Source: Terriglobia bacterium
Lineage (GTDB): Bacteria; Acidobacteriota; Terriglobia; Terriglobales; Acidobacteriaceae
NCBI GenBank assembly: GCA_020073215.1
Contig: JAIQFO010000030.1
Location: 1 to 62,875, forward strand
Length of the DNA stretch: 62,875 nt
Direction: 5' to 3'
A program made the translations under genes and the position numbers. The stretch's first letter is position 1. Each line of letters starts with the position of its first letter. This document shows, in pieces, positions 42,742-51,462 of the stretch. The notes beneath the pieces are model-generated. The model searched no databases. It was not told where the DNA came from and was given only the letters and a program-made list of their open reading frames with translations.

Positions 42742-45168
42742 ATGCATCTCGATTCCAGAACTCATGCACGGAGTGATTCTTTCCGATTAGTCCATTGGGT
42801 GCGGAGGTTTGCCGTGACATCGAAATTAACGCTGTGTGTGTGCGCACTATTCCTGCTCTTGCCGGCCGCCTGGTCGCAGTCCGCCGGCACCCCGAGCGCG
42901 TCCCCTTCGCCATCTTCATCTGCTCCGGGAGAAATCACCTTCGGCCAATATCGCGTCCATCAGTCGATCGAAGCCGGGTACCGCGTTTCCGACGTCACCG
43001 GGAGCGGGGGCATGTTCGACACCCTCGTCAACGAGCACGCAGGTCTGCGCCTTTTCGAACAGACTCTTTCCATGCGCTCGGACACAGCTGCGGGACAACC
43101 ATTCGACGATCTCTTCGTCAACAGCGTCGGATGGGGCGGCGATCCCAATAACTTTCTGCGCGTGCGCGTCGGCAAAAACCAGTGGTATGACTTCCGCGCC
43201 AGTTTCCGCCGCGACCAGAACTTCTCCGACTTCAACCTGCTGGCAAATCCGCTAAACCCCGCCACTTCGACCCCGGCCGTAACCGTCGACACATCTCCGC
43301 ACCTGTTCGCTACCCGCCGCCGCATGAGCGATCTCGATCTCACCTTGCTGCCGAAGTCGAAACTCAGCTTCCGGCTCGGGTTCTCGCACAACAACATGAC
43401 GGGACCGTCGTATACCACTCTGCACGAAGGCACGGACGGACTGCTTCTCCAGCCTTGGGACACCACCGTCAACGCCTATCGCCTGGGAGTCGACTTCAAG
43501 CTCTTGCCGCACACCGTGCTGAGCTACGACCAGTTTCTGAACTACTACAAGGGAGACACTTCCGCCCAGCTCAATTCCCTTCCCTATGTGCTCGCCACCG
43601 GCAAAGCCGTGGACTTGGGCCTGCCCTTCAACACTGTGGCCAGCCAGCCTTGCGCCACGCCGCTGCTGGCGGGCGGTGTCGTCAATCCCACGTGCAACGG
43701 ATACTTCGCCTACACCCGTTTTGCCGCAACGCGCAATTCGTTTCCCACCGAACAACTCAGTCTGCGCGGCAACTACTTTCGCCAGCTGGAGTTGACCGGA
43801 AGCTTCAGTTACAGCTCCGGCGACGCCAAGCTACCGGTATACTCCGAATTCTTCGACGGCCTGCTCTCACGCACGCGCATGCGGACCTCGCAGGAAAGTG
43901 GTTCGTCGCGGGCGAATCGAGTTACCAACAACGCCGACGCCGGTGTTGTGTTCCGCGTGACGGATCGCCTGCGCGTGGTGGACCAGTTTCGCTTCCTCAA
44001 CTTCCGCCTTCCCGGCGTGCGCGACTACACCATCGACGCGTTGTACGGGGCAACCTTGCTCTCCACCCCCAACGTATTCAGTCTGGCCACTTGTCCGCCG
44101 CCGTACACCGCGGCCACCTGCCCGCAGCACAGCGCGAGTTCCGGGGCGGATCTCACAGCCGTGCACGACGTCAACTTCCTCAAACAGGACACAAAGACCA
44201 ACACCATCGAATTGCAATACGACTTGACGCGCAAGATCTCCGGACGCCTCGGTTACCGCTTCCAGCGCCGCACCATTTTTCAATCGACCAGCGATCTTCA
44301 GGCTTTGATTTTCTATCCCTCACTACCCAATCGGGGAGCGTGCGCCGGCCTGCCGGTGGTGAACGGTGCTTGCACTACGACTGCCGCCTCCAGCAGCGCA
44401 GACACCACCGAAATCAACGCTCATTCGCTGCTGGCCGGGTTCTCGCTGCGACCCACACACGAACTGCGGGTCAACTTCGATAGCGAGCAGTTCTACGCCG
44501 ACCATTCCTTCACCCGCATCAGCCCGCGCAAGGAGTCGCGATACCGCATGTCCGGCAGCTACACGCCGCGTCCCTGGGCAGAGCTTGGAGCGTCCGCGAA
44601 TTTGTTCTCCAACTCCAACGACGACGCCCTGGTCAACTATCGCGGCCATAGCCGCAACTATGGGTTCAACGCGACTGTGAACCCGCTCCCGCGCTTCGGA
44701 GTCGATCTCGCCTACAACTACTCCGATGTCATGCAGGACGGCATCATCTGCTTCAATGACACACCGCCTACGGGCGTAGTGCTCCCGGTTGTCACCAATG
44801 CGAAAGACTGCACCACTCTCGACCCCAACAACCCGCTGCTTACCGACAGTTACTACCAGAACAACACCCATTTCGGGATGGGCGCCATCATGATCAAGCC
44901 CGGCCCCCGCGTCACCACGCGCTTCGGTTACAGCATCACCAGCGTCGGCGGCAAAATTCCACAGTTCAACATCCTGCAGCCGCTCGGAACGCTGGCGTAC
45001 AACTATCACCAGCCCGTTGCCAGCCTCGACATCGACCTGGCACGCAACTTTGCCTGGCACGCCGGTTGGAATTACTACCAGTACGGCGAAAAGGATTTTG
45101 TGGGACCGACCTCGCCGCGCTACTTCCACGCCAACAATGTGACGCTCGCCCTGAGATACGCTTTTTGA
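42742..45168 (+). CDS. MtrB/PioB-like outer-membrane beta-barrel (decaheme-associated)
   Basis: The 808-residue protein has a signal peptide (about 20-46, CALFLLLPAAWSQ). Many alternating amphipathic strands follow, and the C-terminal residues (LALRYAF) end in an aromatic residue, the usual signal for outer-membrane assembly. The large barrel fits a sheath around the decaheme cytochrome encoded just upstream, as in MtrAB or PioAB. The N-terminal CxxC-type motif of Shewanella MtrB is not evident in the mature part. The assignment to this family rests on length, topology and the partner gene. Confidence 0.85.
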   Translation: MHLDSRTHARSDSFRLVHWVRRFAVTSKLTLCVCALFLLLPAAWSQSAGTPSASPSPSSSAPGEITFGQYRVHQSIEAGYRVSDVTGSGGMFDTLVNEHAGLRLFEQTLSMRSDTAAGQPFDDLFVNSVGWGGDPNNFLRVRVGKNQWYDFRASFRRDQNFSDFNLLANPLNPATSTPAVTVDTSPHLFATRRRMSDLDLTLLPKSKLSFRLGFSHNNMTGPSYTTLHEGTDGLLLQPWDTTVNAYRLGVDFKLLPHTVLSYDQFLNYYKGDTSAQLNSLPYVLATGKAVDLGLPFNTVASQPCATPLLAGGVVNPTCNGYFAYTRFAATRNSFPTEQLSLRGNYFRQLELTGSFSYSSGDAKLPVYSEFFDGLLSRTRMRTSQESGSSRANRVTNNADAGVVFRVTDRLRVVDQFRFLNFRLPGVRDYTIDALYGATLLSTPNVFSLATCPPPYTAATCPQHSASSGADLTAVHDVNFLKQDTKTNTIELQYDLTRKISGRLGYRFQRRTIFQSTSDLQALIFYPSLPNRGACAGLPVVNGACTTTAASSSADTTEINAHSLLAGFSLRPTHELRVNFDSEQFYADHSFTRISPRKESRYRMSGSYTPRPWAELGASANLFSNSNDDALVNYRGHSRNYGFNATVNPLPRFGVDLAYNYSDVMQDGIICFNDTPPTGVVLPVVTNAKDCTTLDPNNPLLTDSYYQNNTHFGMGAIMIKPGPRVTTRFGYSITSVGGKIPQFNILQPLGTLAYNYHQPVASLDIDLARNFAWHAGWNYYQYGEKDFVGPTSPRYFHANNVTLALRYAF

Positions 45169-45293
45169 TGGGCGCAGCCTCCCATGGGCGCAAAGGGGCA
45201 ATGCAAAGTGAGCCATTGGGGTGAACCGGTTACGACGTAGATAACCCACACAACGCCATGCTCTGGGTTCGCCGTCTACATGATTGGGAGGAT

Positions 45294-45369
45294 TGGTGGA
45301 CCTGGTCGGGATCGAACCGACGACCTCTTCCATGCCATGGAAGCGCGCTCCCAGCTGCGCCACAGGCCC
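45294..45369 (-). tRNA. tRNA-Ala (anticodon GGC)
   Basis: On the minus strand the 76-nt gene has acceptor arms GGGCCTG and CAGGTCC (one G-U pair), the anticodon stem CTTCC/GGAAG with loop ATGGCAT (anticodon GGC), the T-arm GTCGG-TTCGATC-CCGAC and an encoded CCA. All arms are complete. It lies antisense to the extended frame upstream of 45477. Confidence 0.93.
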
Positions 45370-45476
45370 ACTGTTTTTATTCTCGCTTAGGCCGGGCGCC
45401 GCGTCAAACTCGACTGCAACCGCGAACCTCAACTAGGATAGAGTTGGCAAACGTACACGGAAACAACTGGAGCCCT

Positions 45477-46193
45477 ATGTTGAACTCGCGGAACATTCTG
45501 GTTCGGTTACTTCTCGGCCTCATTCTCTTTCCCGTTCTCCTTGCGGCGCTGGCGGCGGGCGCGCAGCAGACAACCGGCGCGGCACCCGGAGGACAACCGC
45601 CGGTGGCTTACACGTCGGTCACCGAATTGAACGGCATCCTTTCGCAATTGCAGCAGACCACCCAGAACATGCAGTCCGACCTGGGAAACACGCGCATCGA
45701 GAAATGGAAGACGGACGGCGCGACCAAGCGGCAAACCCTGGCGAACGTGGAGTCCATCAAACGCAATTTGCAGTCGGCGCTGCCGGAAACGATCGCGCAA
45801 TTGAACAACTCGCCGGAAGACCTGGAAGCCAGTTTCAAACTCTACCGCAACCTCGTCGTGCTCTACGACTACTTTGGTTCGGTGGTGAACATGGCGGGAG
45901 CCTTGGGATCCAAAGACGAGTTCCAGAGCCTGGACAACGACCTGACCGGATTAGAAAGCGCGCGTCGTGAGTTTGCCGGACGCATGCAGAAATTGGCGGC
46001 GAGCAAGGAAGCGGAGTTGACGCGTTTGCGCGCCCAGATCAAAACGCTGACCGCGGCGCCACCTCCGCCGCCCAAGAAAACTGTCGTGGATGACACCGAG
46101 CCTCCGAAGAAGCCGGCGAAGAAGAAGGTCACGAAGCCGAAACCGCCGGCGACCCCTGCGAACCCTTCGCCGAACGCTTCACCGACGAAGTAA
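45477..46193 (+). CDS. Exported coiled-coil protein with Pro/Lys-rich tail
   Basis: The ATG at 45477 (MLNSRN) starts a signal peptide (LLLGLILFPVLLAALAAGA); the frame upstream is rejected because it runs across the tRNA gene. The 238 residues contain helical, Gln/Leu/Glu-rich segments (ELNGILSQLQQTTQNMQ, SARREFAGRMQKLAASKEAE) and end in a Pro/Lys/Ala-rich tail of about 50 residues. It is probably a periplasmic coiled-coil protein. No family is recognised. It lies upstream of the sigma factor gene, separated by 189 bp. Confidence 0.75.
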   Translation: MLNSRNILVRLLLGLILFPVLLAALAAGAQQTTGAAPGGQPPVAYTSVTELNGILSQLQQTTQNMQSDLGNTRIEKWKTDGATKRQTLANVESIKRNLQSALPETIAQLNNSPEDLEASFKLYRNLVVLYDYFGSVVNMAGALGSKDEFQSLDNDLTGLESARREFAGRMQKLAASKEAELTRLRAQIKTLTAAPPPPPKKTVVDDTEPPKKPAKKKVTKPKPPATPANPSPNASPTK

Positions 46194-46359
46194 CCGCCCG
46201 CGGGTAAGACCTGACCGCAGACCTCCGCCCGCTGTTGCAAATACTGCACTTAGACGGGAACTCTGGGGCCTCCTCCGGAGTCTAAGTACTTAGGCGGGAA
46301 GGGTTTCCGGCGTCGTTTTTTGGCAAGAATTAAGGTCCCGCCCAAGGCTCGAGTCACTC

Positions 46360-46365
46360 TATAAT
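46360..46365 (+). promoter_or_regulatory. -10 like hexamer before the sigma factor gene
   Basis: TATAAT lies 18 bp before the ATG at 46383, but no matching -35 box is visible at 17-18 bp. If real, the leader is short. Confidence 0.25.
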
Positions 46366-46382
46366 TGGGGGGCAACGCCATT

Positions 46383-47141
46383 ATGGCGGGAGCTACGACA
46401 TTGGGCGATCTTGCCAGCGCTATCGGGACCCGAACTGAGGAATCCGCCATCATCGCTGAACTGAAGGCGGGTTCGGAACAGGCATACTCCTGGCTGATCG
46501 GCGAGTTTCACCAGCCGATCTACAGCCTCATCTACCGGATGGTGAACGACCCGTCCGATGCGGCGGACACGACCCAAGACGTGTTTCTGAAAGTCTTCCG
46601 CGGCATGAAGCATTTCCACGGCGAGTCGTGCTTGAAGACTTGGATTTACCGCATCGCGTTGCACGAAGCGGCCAATCGGAAGCGGTGGTGGTTCCGGCAC
46701 AAGGTACAGGAAACTCCGATTGAACCCGTCGTCGTGGGCGGATGCGAATTTGCCGGAGAAGACCGGCTGGTCGATCCGGGCGAGTCGCCGTTTGAAAAGT
46801 TTGCCCATACCGAGGTGCGCGCTGCGGTTGATCAGGCGCTGCAACAGGTGCCCGAACCGTATCGGACGGCATTGATCCTGCGCGACCTGGAAGAAATGTC
46901 GTACGAGGAGATCGCCGAAGTTTTGGCCATTTCACTGGGCACAGTAAAGTCGCGCATCACGCGCGGACGCGACGCGCTGCGCAAAAAATTAGCCGGATAT
47001 GTTCGCGAAGTGGGCCCGGAGTTAGGGCTGCTGGCTCCTGAAGATGCGGCGGACCAAGCCCGGCAGAGGGCTGCCCAAGGTTCGATGGAAAGTTCGCGGG
47101 AAGGTTCGCGCGGTGGCAGAGAGGTTGAGGTGACGCCATGA
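46383..47141 (+). CDS. ECF-type RNA polymerase sigma factor
   Basis: I use ATG 46383 (252 residues) rather than TTG 46365. Region 2 is visible in EFHQPIYSLIYRMVNDPSDAADTTQDVFLKV, and region 4 in ALILRDLEEMSYEEIAEVL with GTVKSRITRGRDALRKKL. Between them is a low-conserved linker, and after residue 215 there is a charged tail. The stop overlaps the next gene (ATGA), which encodes a zinc anti-sigma factor. The signal it answers is unknown; envelope stress is the usual theme for such pairs. Confidence 0.9.
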   Translation: MAGATTLGDLASAIGTRTEESAIIAELKAGSEQAYSWLIGEFHQPIYSLIYRMVNDPSDAADTTQDVFLKVFRGMKHFHGESCLKTWIYRIALHEAANRKRWWFRHKVQETPIEPVVVGGCEFAGEDRLVDPGESPFEKFAHTEVRAAVDQALQQVPEPYRTALILRDLEEMSYEEIAEVLAISLGTVKSRITRGRDALRKKLAGYVREVGPELGLLAPEDAADQARQRAAQGSMESSREGSRGGREVEVTP

Positions 47142-47824
47142 AGTACGCTGAGATGAAATGCGCTGAGATCAAACGATTGTTCTCGCCGTATCTCGACGGC
47201 CAGGTGAGCGGAACTGAGATGCGCATGCTCACGCGCCATATGGAGCAGTGCGCGGGCTGCGCGCGGGAGTATGCCGCGACCCAGCGCACGCAGCAGTTGC
47301 TGGCCAGCCTGGGCCGGAAGAAGGCGCCGGCCGACCTGGCATTGAAGTTGCGCGTGGCGATTTCGCGCGAGGCGGCCCTGGCTCGCCGTCCGCGGTATGA
47401 AGGCGTACTGGTGAGGCTGGAAAATACGCTCAACGCGTTCATGGTCCCGGCCACGGCGGGGCTGGTCAGCGCGGTGTTATTCTTCGGACTGCTGCTCGGC
47501 TTCTTTGCCTTGCCCGCCCAGCTGCGGGCCAGCAGTGGAGATGTTCCGCTCATGCTCTACACCGGACCTCAACTCGAACGCTCGGCGTTCGGCACATCGC
47601 TCGGCACCATGGGCGACGAGGCGCTGGTGATTGAAGCTTATGTGGATGCCAACGGCCGTGTGCAGGACTATCGCATCTTGTCGCAACCAGACGAGGCAAA
47701 GGCGGTGCTGCCGCAGTTGAAGAACCTGCTGATTTTCACGACCTTCCATCCGGCACTATCCATGGGACGGCCCACGACGGGAACGGCAGTGCTCTCGTTT
47801 TCGAAGATCAGCGTGAAGGGATAG
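47138..47824 (+). CDS. Transmembrane zinc anti-sigma factor with TonB-C-like extracytoplasmic domain
   Basis: The 228-residue protein begins with the zinc anti-sigma motif HxxxCxxC (HMEQCAGC, His34, Cys38, Cys41). One membrane helix lies at about residues 103-130. The periplasmic part, about 170-228, has EALVIEAYVDANGRVQDY and a final strand that resemble a TonB-C domain. It should hold the upstream sigma factor at the membrane until a signal arrives. The TonB-like region is a weak match by eye. The start codon overlaps the sigma stop (ATGA). Confidence 0.83.
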   Translation: MKYAEMKCAEIKRLFSPYLDGQVSGTEMRMLTRHMEQCAGCAREYAATQRTQQLLASLGRKKAPADLALKLRVAISREAALARRPRYEGVLVRLENTLNAFMVPATAGLVSAVLFFGLLLGFFALPAQLRASSGDVPLMLYTGPQLERSAFGTSLGTMGDEALVIEAYVDANGRVQDYRILSQPDEAKAVLPQLKNLLIFTTFHPALSMGRPTTGTAVLSFSKISVKG

Positions 47825-47829
47825 CCCGC

Positions 47830-47875
47830 GCAGGGACAGCCGCCCTCGGCTGTCTGGGCGAGCGCAGCTCGCCTC
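47830..47875. repeat. Family A palindromic repeat
   Basis: GGGACAGCCGCCCTCGGCTGTC and GGCGAGCGCAGCTCGCC lie 6 bp after the anti-sigma stop, in the same orientation as the copy at 32970. Confidence 0.75.
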
Positions 47876-47989
47876 GCTCTTGGCCGGCCCGGATCACCAG
47901 ATGTGGATGCGAAGAACGGGCGGGCTTGGGCGTTTCTACGTTTGACCGCAAATTCACCAGTTCGTACACTACTTCTAGTTCATCCGTCT

Positions 47990-49534
47990 ATGCTTGAACT
48001 CCAAAGAGATTTCCCGGGGCGACGCACTCGGCTTGCGTTTCGCCTGAGGTTCGCGCTCACCCTGACGACGGTGCTGGCCACGGCGTCCGGCTGGGCGCAG
48101 AACCGGCCCCAGGTGTCTCTGGAAACCAGCGAGACGCTGTTTACGGTGCTCACCGCCATCAACACCTGCGGTTATGATCAGGAACTGAATGCTTCCGACC
48201 CGCTTCGGACGCAGATCCGGTCGGAAGTTTCCAAGGCGGTCGAGAATACCGCCGGCGCTCAGGACACGATCGCCCCCATGTGCGCGTTCTACCGCCAGCA
48301 CCAGGCGGCAGATCCATCGCGGGACTTGTCGCAGTATGTCTCGCTGGCGCTCTACCTGGAGGAGCCGCCGGCGTTTGCCCCGAAAGTGAAGCAGGCGGAA
48401 TTGCCGCCCGATGCCGCGCCGCTGGCCGACCTTGTGCCCTTGATGCAGGCCTTCTATCAGAAGATCGGCTTGCACGCGATCTGGGAGCGCCACCGCACTC
48501 GTTACGCGGAGTTGACGGATATTTATCACGATCCGCTGGCGAAGATGACGTTTGATACGGAAATCTATCTGAAGATGCCGTCGGCGGGCTATCTGGGGCG
48601 CCAGTTCACCGTCTATCTGGATGCGATGGGCGCGCCCAGCCAGACCAATGCGCGCAACTATGCGGAAAATTATTACGTGGTGATTTCGCCGAGCTCGGGC
48701 ACGGCCATCAAGCTGCAGCAGATCCGGCATACCTACCTGCACTACCTTCTGGACCCCCTGGCGCTGAAAAACGGCGGCTCGTTCAAGCGCCTCGCGCCGC
48801 TGCTCGACGACGTGAAAATGGCGCCCATGGATGAAGCCTTCAAGAGCAATATTTCGCTGCTGGTGACCGAATGCCTGATCCGGGCGATTGAAGAGCGCTT
48901 GACCAAGATTCCGGAGACGGAGCGGGCCCAGGCAATCGACGAAGCCGATAAGGAAGGATACGTGCTGACGCGGTATTTCTACGACGCGCTCGCCAAGTTC
49001 GAAAAGGATCCCGCGAGCATGCGCAATGCGTATCCCGAGCTGGTCGGTTCGATTGATGTGGGCAAAGAGATGAAGCGGGCATCGCTGATCCAGTACTCGA
49101 GCCAGGCCTCGCCGGAACTTCTGCACCTGGCTGGTCGCCACAATGAGCACCTGCTGCTGAACGCGGAGCGGCGGCTGGCCGCGGGCGATCCCGAGACGGC
49201 CCAGAAACTGGCGCAGCAGGCGCTCGACGAGCAAGAAGAGGATGCGGGACGCGCGCTCTTCATTCTGGCGCAGGTCGCCACCGCGAATCGGGACATGGAA
49301 GGGGCCCGCACCTACTTTGAACGAGCGCTCGAGAACGCCCACGAACCCAAGGTGATTGCCTGGTCGCATATCTACCTGGGGCGCATATTCGATTTAAAAG
49401 AGGATCGGTTCGCCGCCCTCGACCAGTATCGGGCGGCGTTGAACGCGGCAGGCGCGGTTCCGGAAGCCAAGGTCGCGGCGCAAAAGGGGCTGGAACAGCC
49501 CTATGAGCCACCGGTAGCGAAGCAGCCGGAGTGA
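47990..49534 (+). CDS. Exported protein with C-terminal TPR repeats
   Basis: The start at ATG 47990 (MLELQRDF) gives 514 residues; the frame upstream is open but not conserved-looking. A signal segment at about residues 17-35 ends in ASGWAQ. The long middle part (LTAINTCGYDQELNASD, YHDPLAKMTFDTEIYLK) has an unrecognised fold. The last third is made of TPR-like helices (AQKLAQQALDEQEEDAGRA, ARTYFERALENAHEPKV). The role is unknown. It is followed by another exported TPR-like protein, with a repeat between. Confidence 0.75.
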   Translation: MLELQRDFPGRRTRLAFRLRFALTLTTVLATASGWAQNRPQVSLETSETLFTVLTAINTCGYDQELNASDPLRTQIRSEVSKAVENTAGAQDTIAPMCAFYRQHQAADPSRDLSQYVSLALYLEEPPAFAPKVKQAELPPDAAPLADLVPLMQAFYQKIGLHAIWERHRTRYAELTDIYHDPLAKMTFDTEIYLKMPSAGYLGRQFTVYLDAMGAPSQTNARNYAENYYVVISPSSGTAIKLQQIRHTYLHYLLDPLALKNGGSFKRLAPLLDDVKMAPMDEAFKSNISLLVTECLIRAIEERLTKIPETERAQAIDEADKEGYVLTRYFYDALAKFEKDPASMRNAYPELVGSIDVGKEMKRASLIQYSSQASPELLHLAGRHNEHLLLNAERRLAAGDPETAQKLAQQALDEQEEDAGRALFILAQVATANRDMEGARTYFERALENAHEPKVIAWSHIYLGRIFDLKEDRFAALDQYRAALNAAGAVPEAKVAAQKGLEQPYEPPVAKQPE

Positions 49535-49540
49535 CTTTCC

Positions 49541-49592
49541 TGTAGAGACGCGGCTTGCCGCGTCTCCAGTCGGGGCGCGCCCCATCTCTACT
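49541..49592. repeat. Family E palindromic repeat
   Basis: GTAGAGACGCGGCTTGCCGC with its complementary half CGTCTCCAG, then GGGGCGCGCCCC with TCTCTAC. Related pairs occur inside lhr (38959) and at 50523. Confidence 0.8.
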
Positions 49593-49639
49593 AGCGTGAA
49601 CAGATCTTAGGTTTGAAATCTTGCAATATGGGAGACAGC

Positions 49640-50512
49640 ATGAAGAGAACAGCAGTTATGGCAGGAATACTGAGTTTAGGAATGCTGGGTGTCGCGGTCT
49701 GGGCGGAGGCCCAGGCCAGCGGACAGCCGGCGAAGCAGAACCCTCCGGCCGCAGGCCAGGCGGCGCCTGCGCCTCTGGCCAAGCGTCCACCGCAAGCCAA
49801 GACTCAGGCCGAGTTCGATGCTTACAAACTGGCAATGGCAAGCACTGACGTGGCTGCACTGGAGAAGGCAGCGGACGATTTTGCCACCAAGTTTCCGGAC
49901 AGCGAACTTCGCGTGCTGATCTATCAGAACGCGATGCGACTCTACCAGAATGCCAACAACGCCGAGAAGACCGAAGCCATGGGACGCAAAGTGCTCGGCA
50001 TTGACGGGGACAATCCCGAAGCTCTGGTTATCGTGTCTGAGGTAATCGCCGAGCGAACCCACGACTCGGATCTCGACAAGGACCAGCGCTTTGGCGAAGC
50101 CATCGCCATGGCGCACAAGGCGATGCAGACCATAGACACCGACATCAGCGTGCCTGCGGGTACTCCGCAGGAGAAGATTGACGCGTACAAGGCGGGCCTG
50201 CGCTCCAACGCCTATTCGATTCTCGGGACCATTGATTTCAAGAAGGAGAATTACGCCGGAGCGCAGGAGAATCTGCAGAAGTCGATCGACGCCTACCCGA
50301 GCAGCCCGGTTGCCGTGGATGTTCTCCGCCTGGCCCTGGCACTCGATAAGCAGGGCAAGTATCCGGAGGCGCTTAAGGTGGCAAACCGCGCCGTGGAACT
50401 GACGCAGGACAACACGGCGATTGGAACCCCGGCGCGCCACGAGCGCGACCGCCTGCAACAGCTCACCGGAGGCGCGGCTCCGGCCCAACCCCAGAGCCCG
50501 CCCAAGAACTAA
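49640..50512 (+). CDS. Exported TPR-like protein
   Basis: I start at ATG 49640 (MKRTAVMAGIL), which has GGGAGA 4-5 bp before it; ATG 49628 and TTG 49613 are alternatives. The 290 residues have a signal peptide (about 1-24, cut near AEAQ). A Pro/Ala-rich linker follows, then helical repeats (YQNAMRLYQNANNAEKTEA, AYSILGTIDFKKENYAGAQ, ALALDKQGKYPEALKVANR). It is probably a periplasmic TPR scaffold. It sits between the larger TPR protein and rnc, separated by family E repeats on both sides. Confidence 0.8.
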   Translation: MKRTAVMAGILSLGMLGVAVWAEAQASGQPAKQNPPAAGQAAPAPLAKRPPQAKTQAEFDAYKLAMASTDVAALEKAADDFATKFPDSELRVLIYQNAMRLYQNANNAEKTEAMGRKVLGIDGDNPEALVIVSEVIAERTHDSDLDKDQRFGEAIAMAHKAMQTIDTDISVPAGTPQEKIDAYKAGLRSNAYSILGTIDFKKENYAGAQENLQKSIDAYPSSPVAVDVLRLALALDKQGKYPEALKVANRAVELTQDNTAIGTPARHERDRLQQLTGGAAPAQPQSPPKN

Positions 50513-50522
50513 TCGCCGCGCC

Positions 50523-50594
50523 TGTAGAGACGAGGCTGGCCTCGTCTCTACAAGCGTGGGAAAGTCTCAGACGCGGCAATCCGCGTCTCGACCC
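50523..50594. repeat. Two family E palindromes abutting the rnc start
   Basis: GTAGAGACGAGGCTGGCCTC with CGTCTCTAC and AGACGCGGCAATCCGCGTCT lie head to tail. The second ends at 50594, 2 bp before the ATG of rnc, so no separate Shine-Dalgarno is possible. Confidence 0.8.
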
Positions 50595-50595
50595 G

Positions 50596-51387
50596 ATGAA
50601 ATCACGCGAAAGCGAAATTATTGCGCTGGAAGAAAGCCTGGGTTACCAGTTCCAGCGCCGCGAACTGCTCGAGCAGGCGCTGACCCACAGCTCACAAGCG
50701 CGCGAGGTGGAGGCGCTCGGCGTAGGTGGCGGTGCGTCGGGCGGCGATAACGAGATGCTCGAGTTTCTCGGAGATGCTGTGCTCGGCCTTGTCGCCAGTG
50801 AGACGTTGTTCCACCGCTTTCCTGAATTCCAGGAAGGACAACTTTCGAAGCTCCGCGCTCATCTCGTGGGACAACGGCACCTGCTGCGGGTGGCCGAGCA
50901 GCTGCAGATTGGACATTACATGCGTCTCGGCCGCGGCGAAGAAAAAAGCGGTGGCCGTCACAAGGCGAGCCTGCAGGTCGACGCACTCGAAGCCATCCTG
51001 GCAGCGCTCTATCTCGATGGCGGGTGGCCGATAGCGCGAGACTTTATTGTGCGCGTCATTGTCGAGCCGGAACTGGCCCAAATGAAGCTGGAGACGAGAG
51101 CCTTGCCGGTGATGGATTTCAAGTCCGCGCTCCAGGAAGCGATGCAGGCCAGGGGCGGGTCGCAGCCGGTTTACTCGCTGGTTAAAGAGGAAGGCCCTGA
51201 ACACAAGAAGACCTTTACGGTCGAGGTGCGATTGCCGGCGGCTGAGCTGGGGCAATTTGTGGGGCGGGCGCAGGGCGCGACCAAGAAACGGGCCGAACAG
51301 GAAGCGGCACGGCAGGCGCTGGAGCATCTGGCGGCGTTGCCCGGGGCGCGGCCGCCAAGTGTTGGGAAGAACGTCGGCGCAGGATAG
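50596..51387 (+). CDS. rnc: Ribonuclease III
   Basis: This double-strand-specific endoribonuclease matures rRNA and other RNAs. The 263 residues have the signature NEMLEFLGDAVLGL (catalytic Glu/Asp set), the second acidic motif DALEAILAALYLDGG and a C-terminal dsRNA-binding domain (about 170-245: DFKSALQEAMQ, TFTVEV, GATKKRAEQEAARQAL). A Gly-rich loop near residue 45 (GVGGGASGGDNE) is longer than usual. The start directly follows a palindromic repeat (2 bp). It heads a run ending with two signal peptidases and AsmA. Confidence 0.94.
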   Translation: MKSRESEIIALEESLGYQFQRRELLEQALTHSSQAREVEALGVGGGASGGDNEMLEFLGDAVLGLVASETLFHRFPEFQEGQLSKLRAHLVGQRHLLRVAEQLQIGHYMRLGRGEEKSGGRHKASLQVDALEAILAALYLDGGWPIARDFIVRVIVEPELAQMKLETRALPVMDFKSALQEAMQARGGSQPVYSLVKEEGPEHKKTFTVEVRLPAAELGQFVGRAQGATKKRAEQEAARQALEHLAALPGARPPSVGKNVGAG

Positions 51388-51400
51388 GGACGGGACCGAA

Positions 51401-51450
51401 GCCGAGCTGCGCTCGGCATGGACGGGCGAGGGCGCCCGTCCCCACACGAG
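51401..51450. repeat. Family A palindromic repeat upstream of lepB
   Basis: CCGAGCTGCGCTCGG and CGGGCGAGGGCGCCCG are followed by CCCCACACGAG. It ends 12 bp before the signal peptidase ATG at 51463. The arrangement repeats that at lhgO (10540). Confidence 0.85.
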
Positions 51451-51462
51451 ACTGGCCTAGTT

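Noticed and set aside
43455..44483. 342-residue plus-strand frame within the MtrB-like gene
   Set aside because: It is a shifted frame of the barrel gene, with no start signal.
45258..45476. Upstream extension of the coiled-coil gene
   Set aside because: It would cross the antisense tRNA-Ala gene and places the signal peptide inside the protein.
47975..49369. 464-residue minus-strand frame
   Set aside because: It is antisense to the exported TPR protein that has a signal peptide and good codon use.
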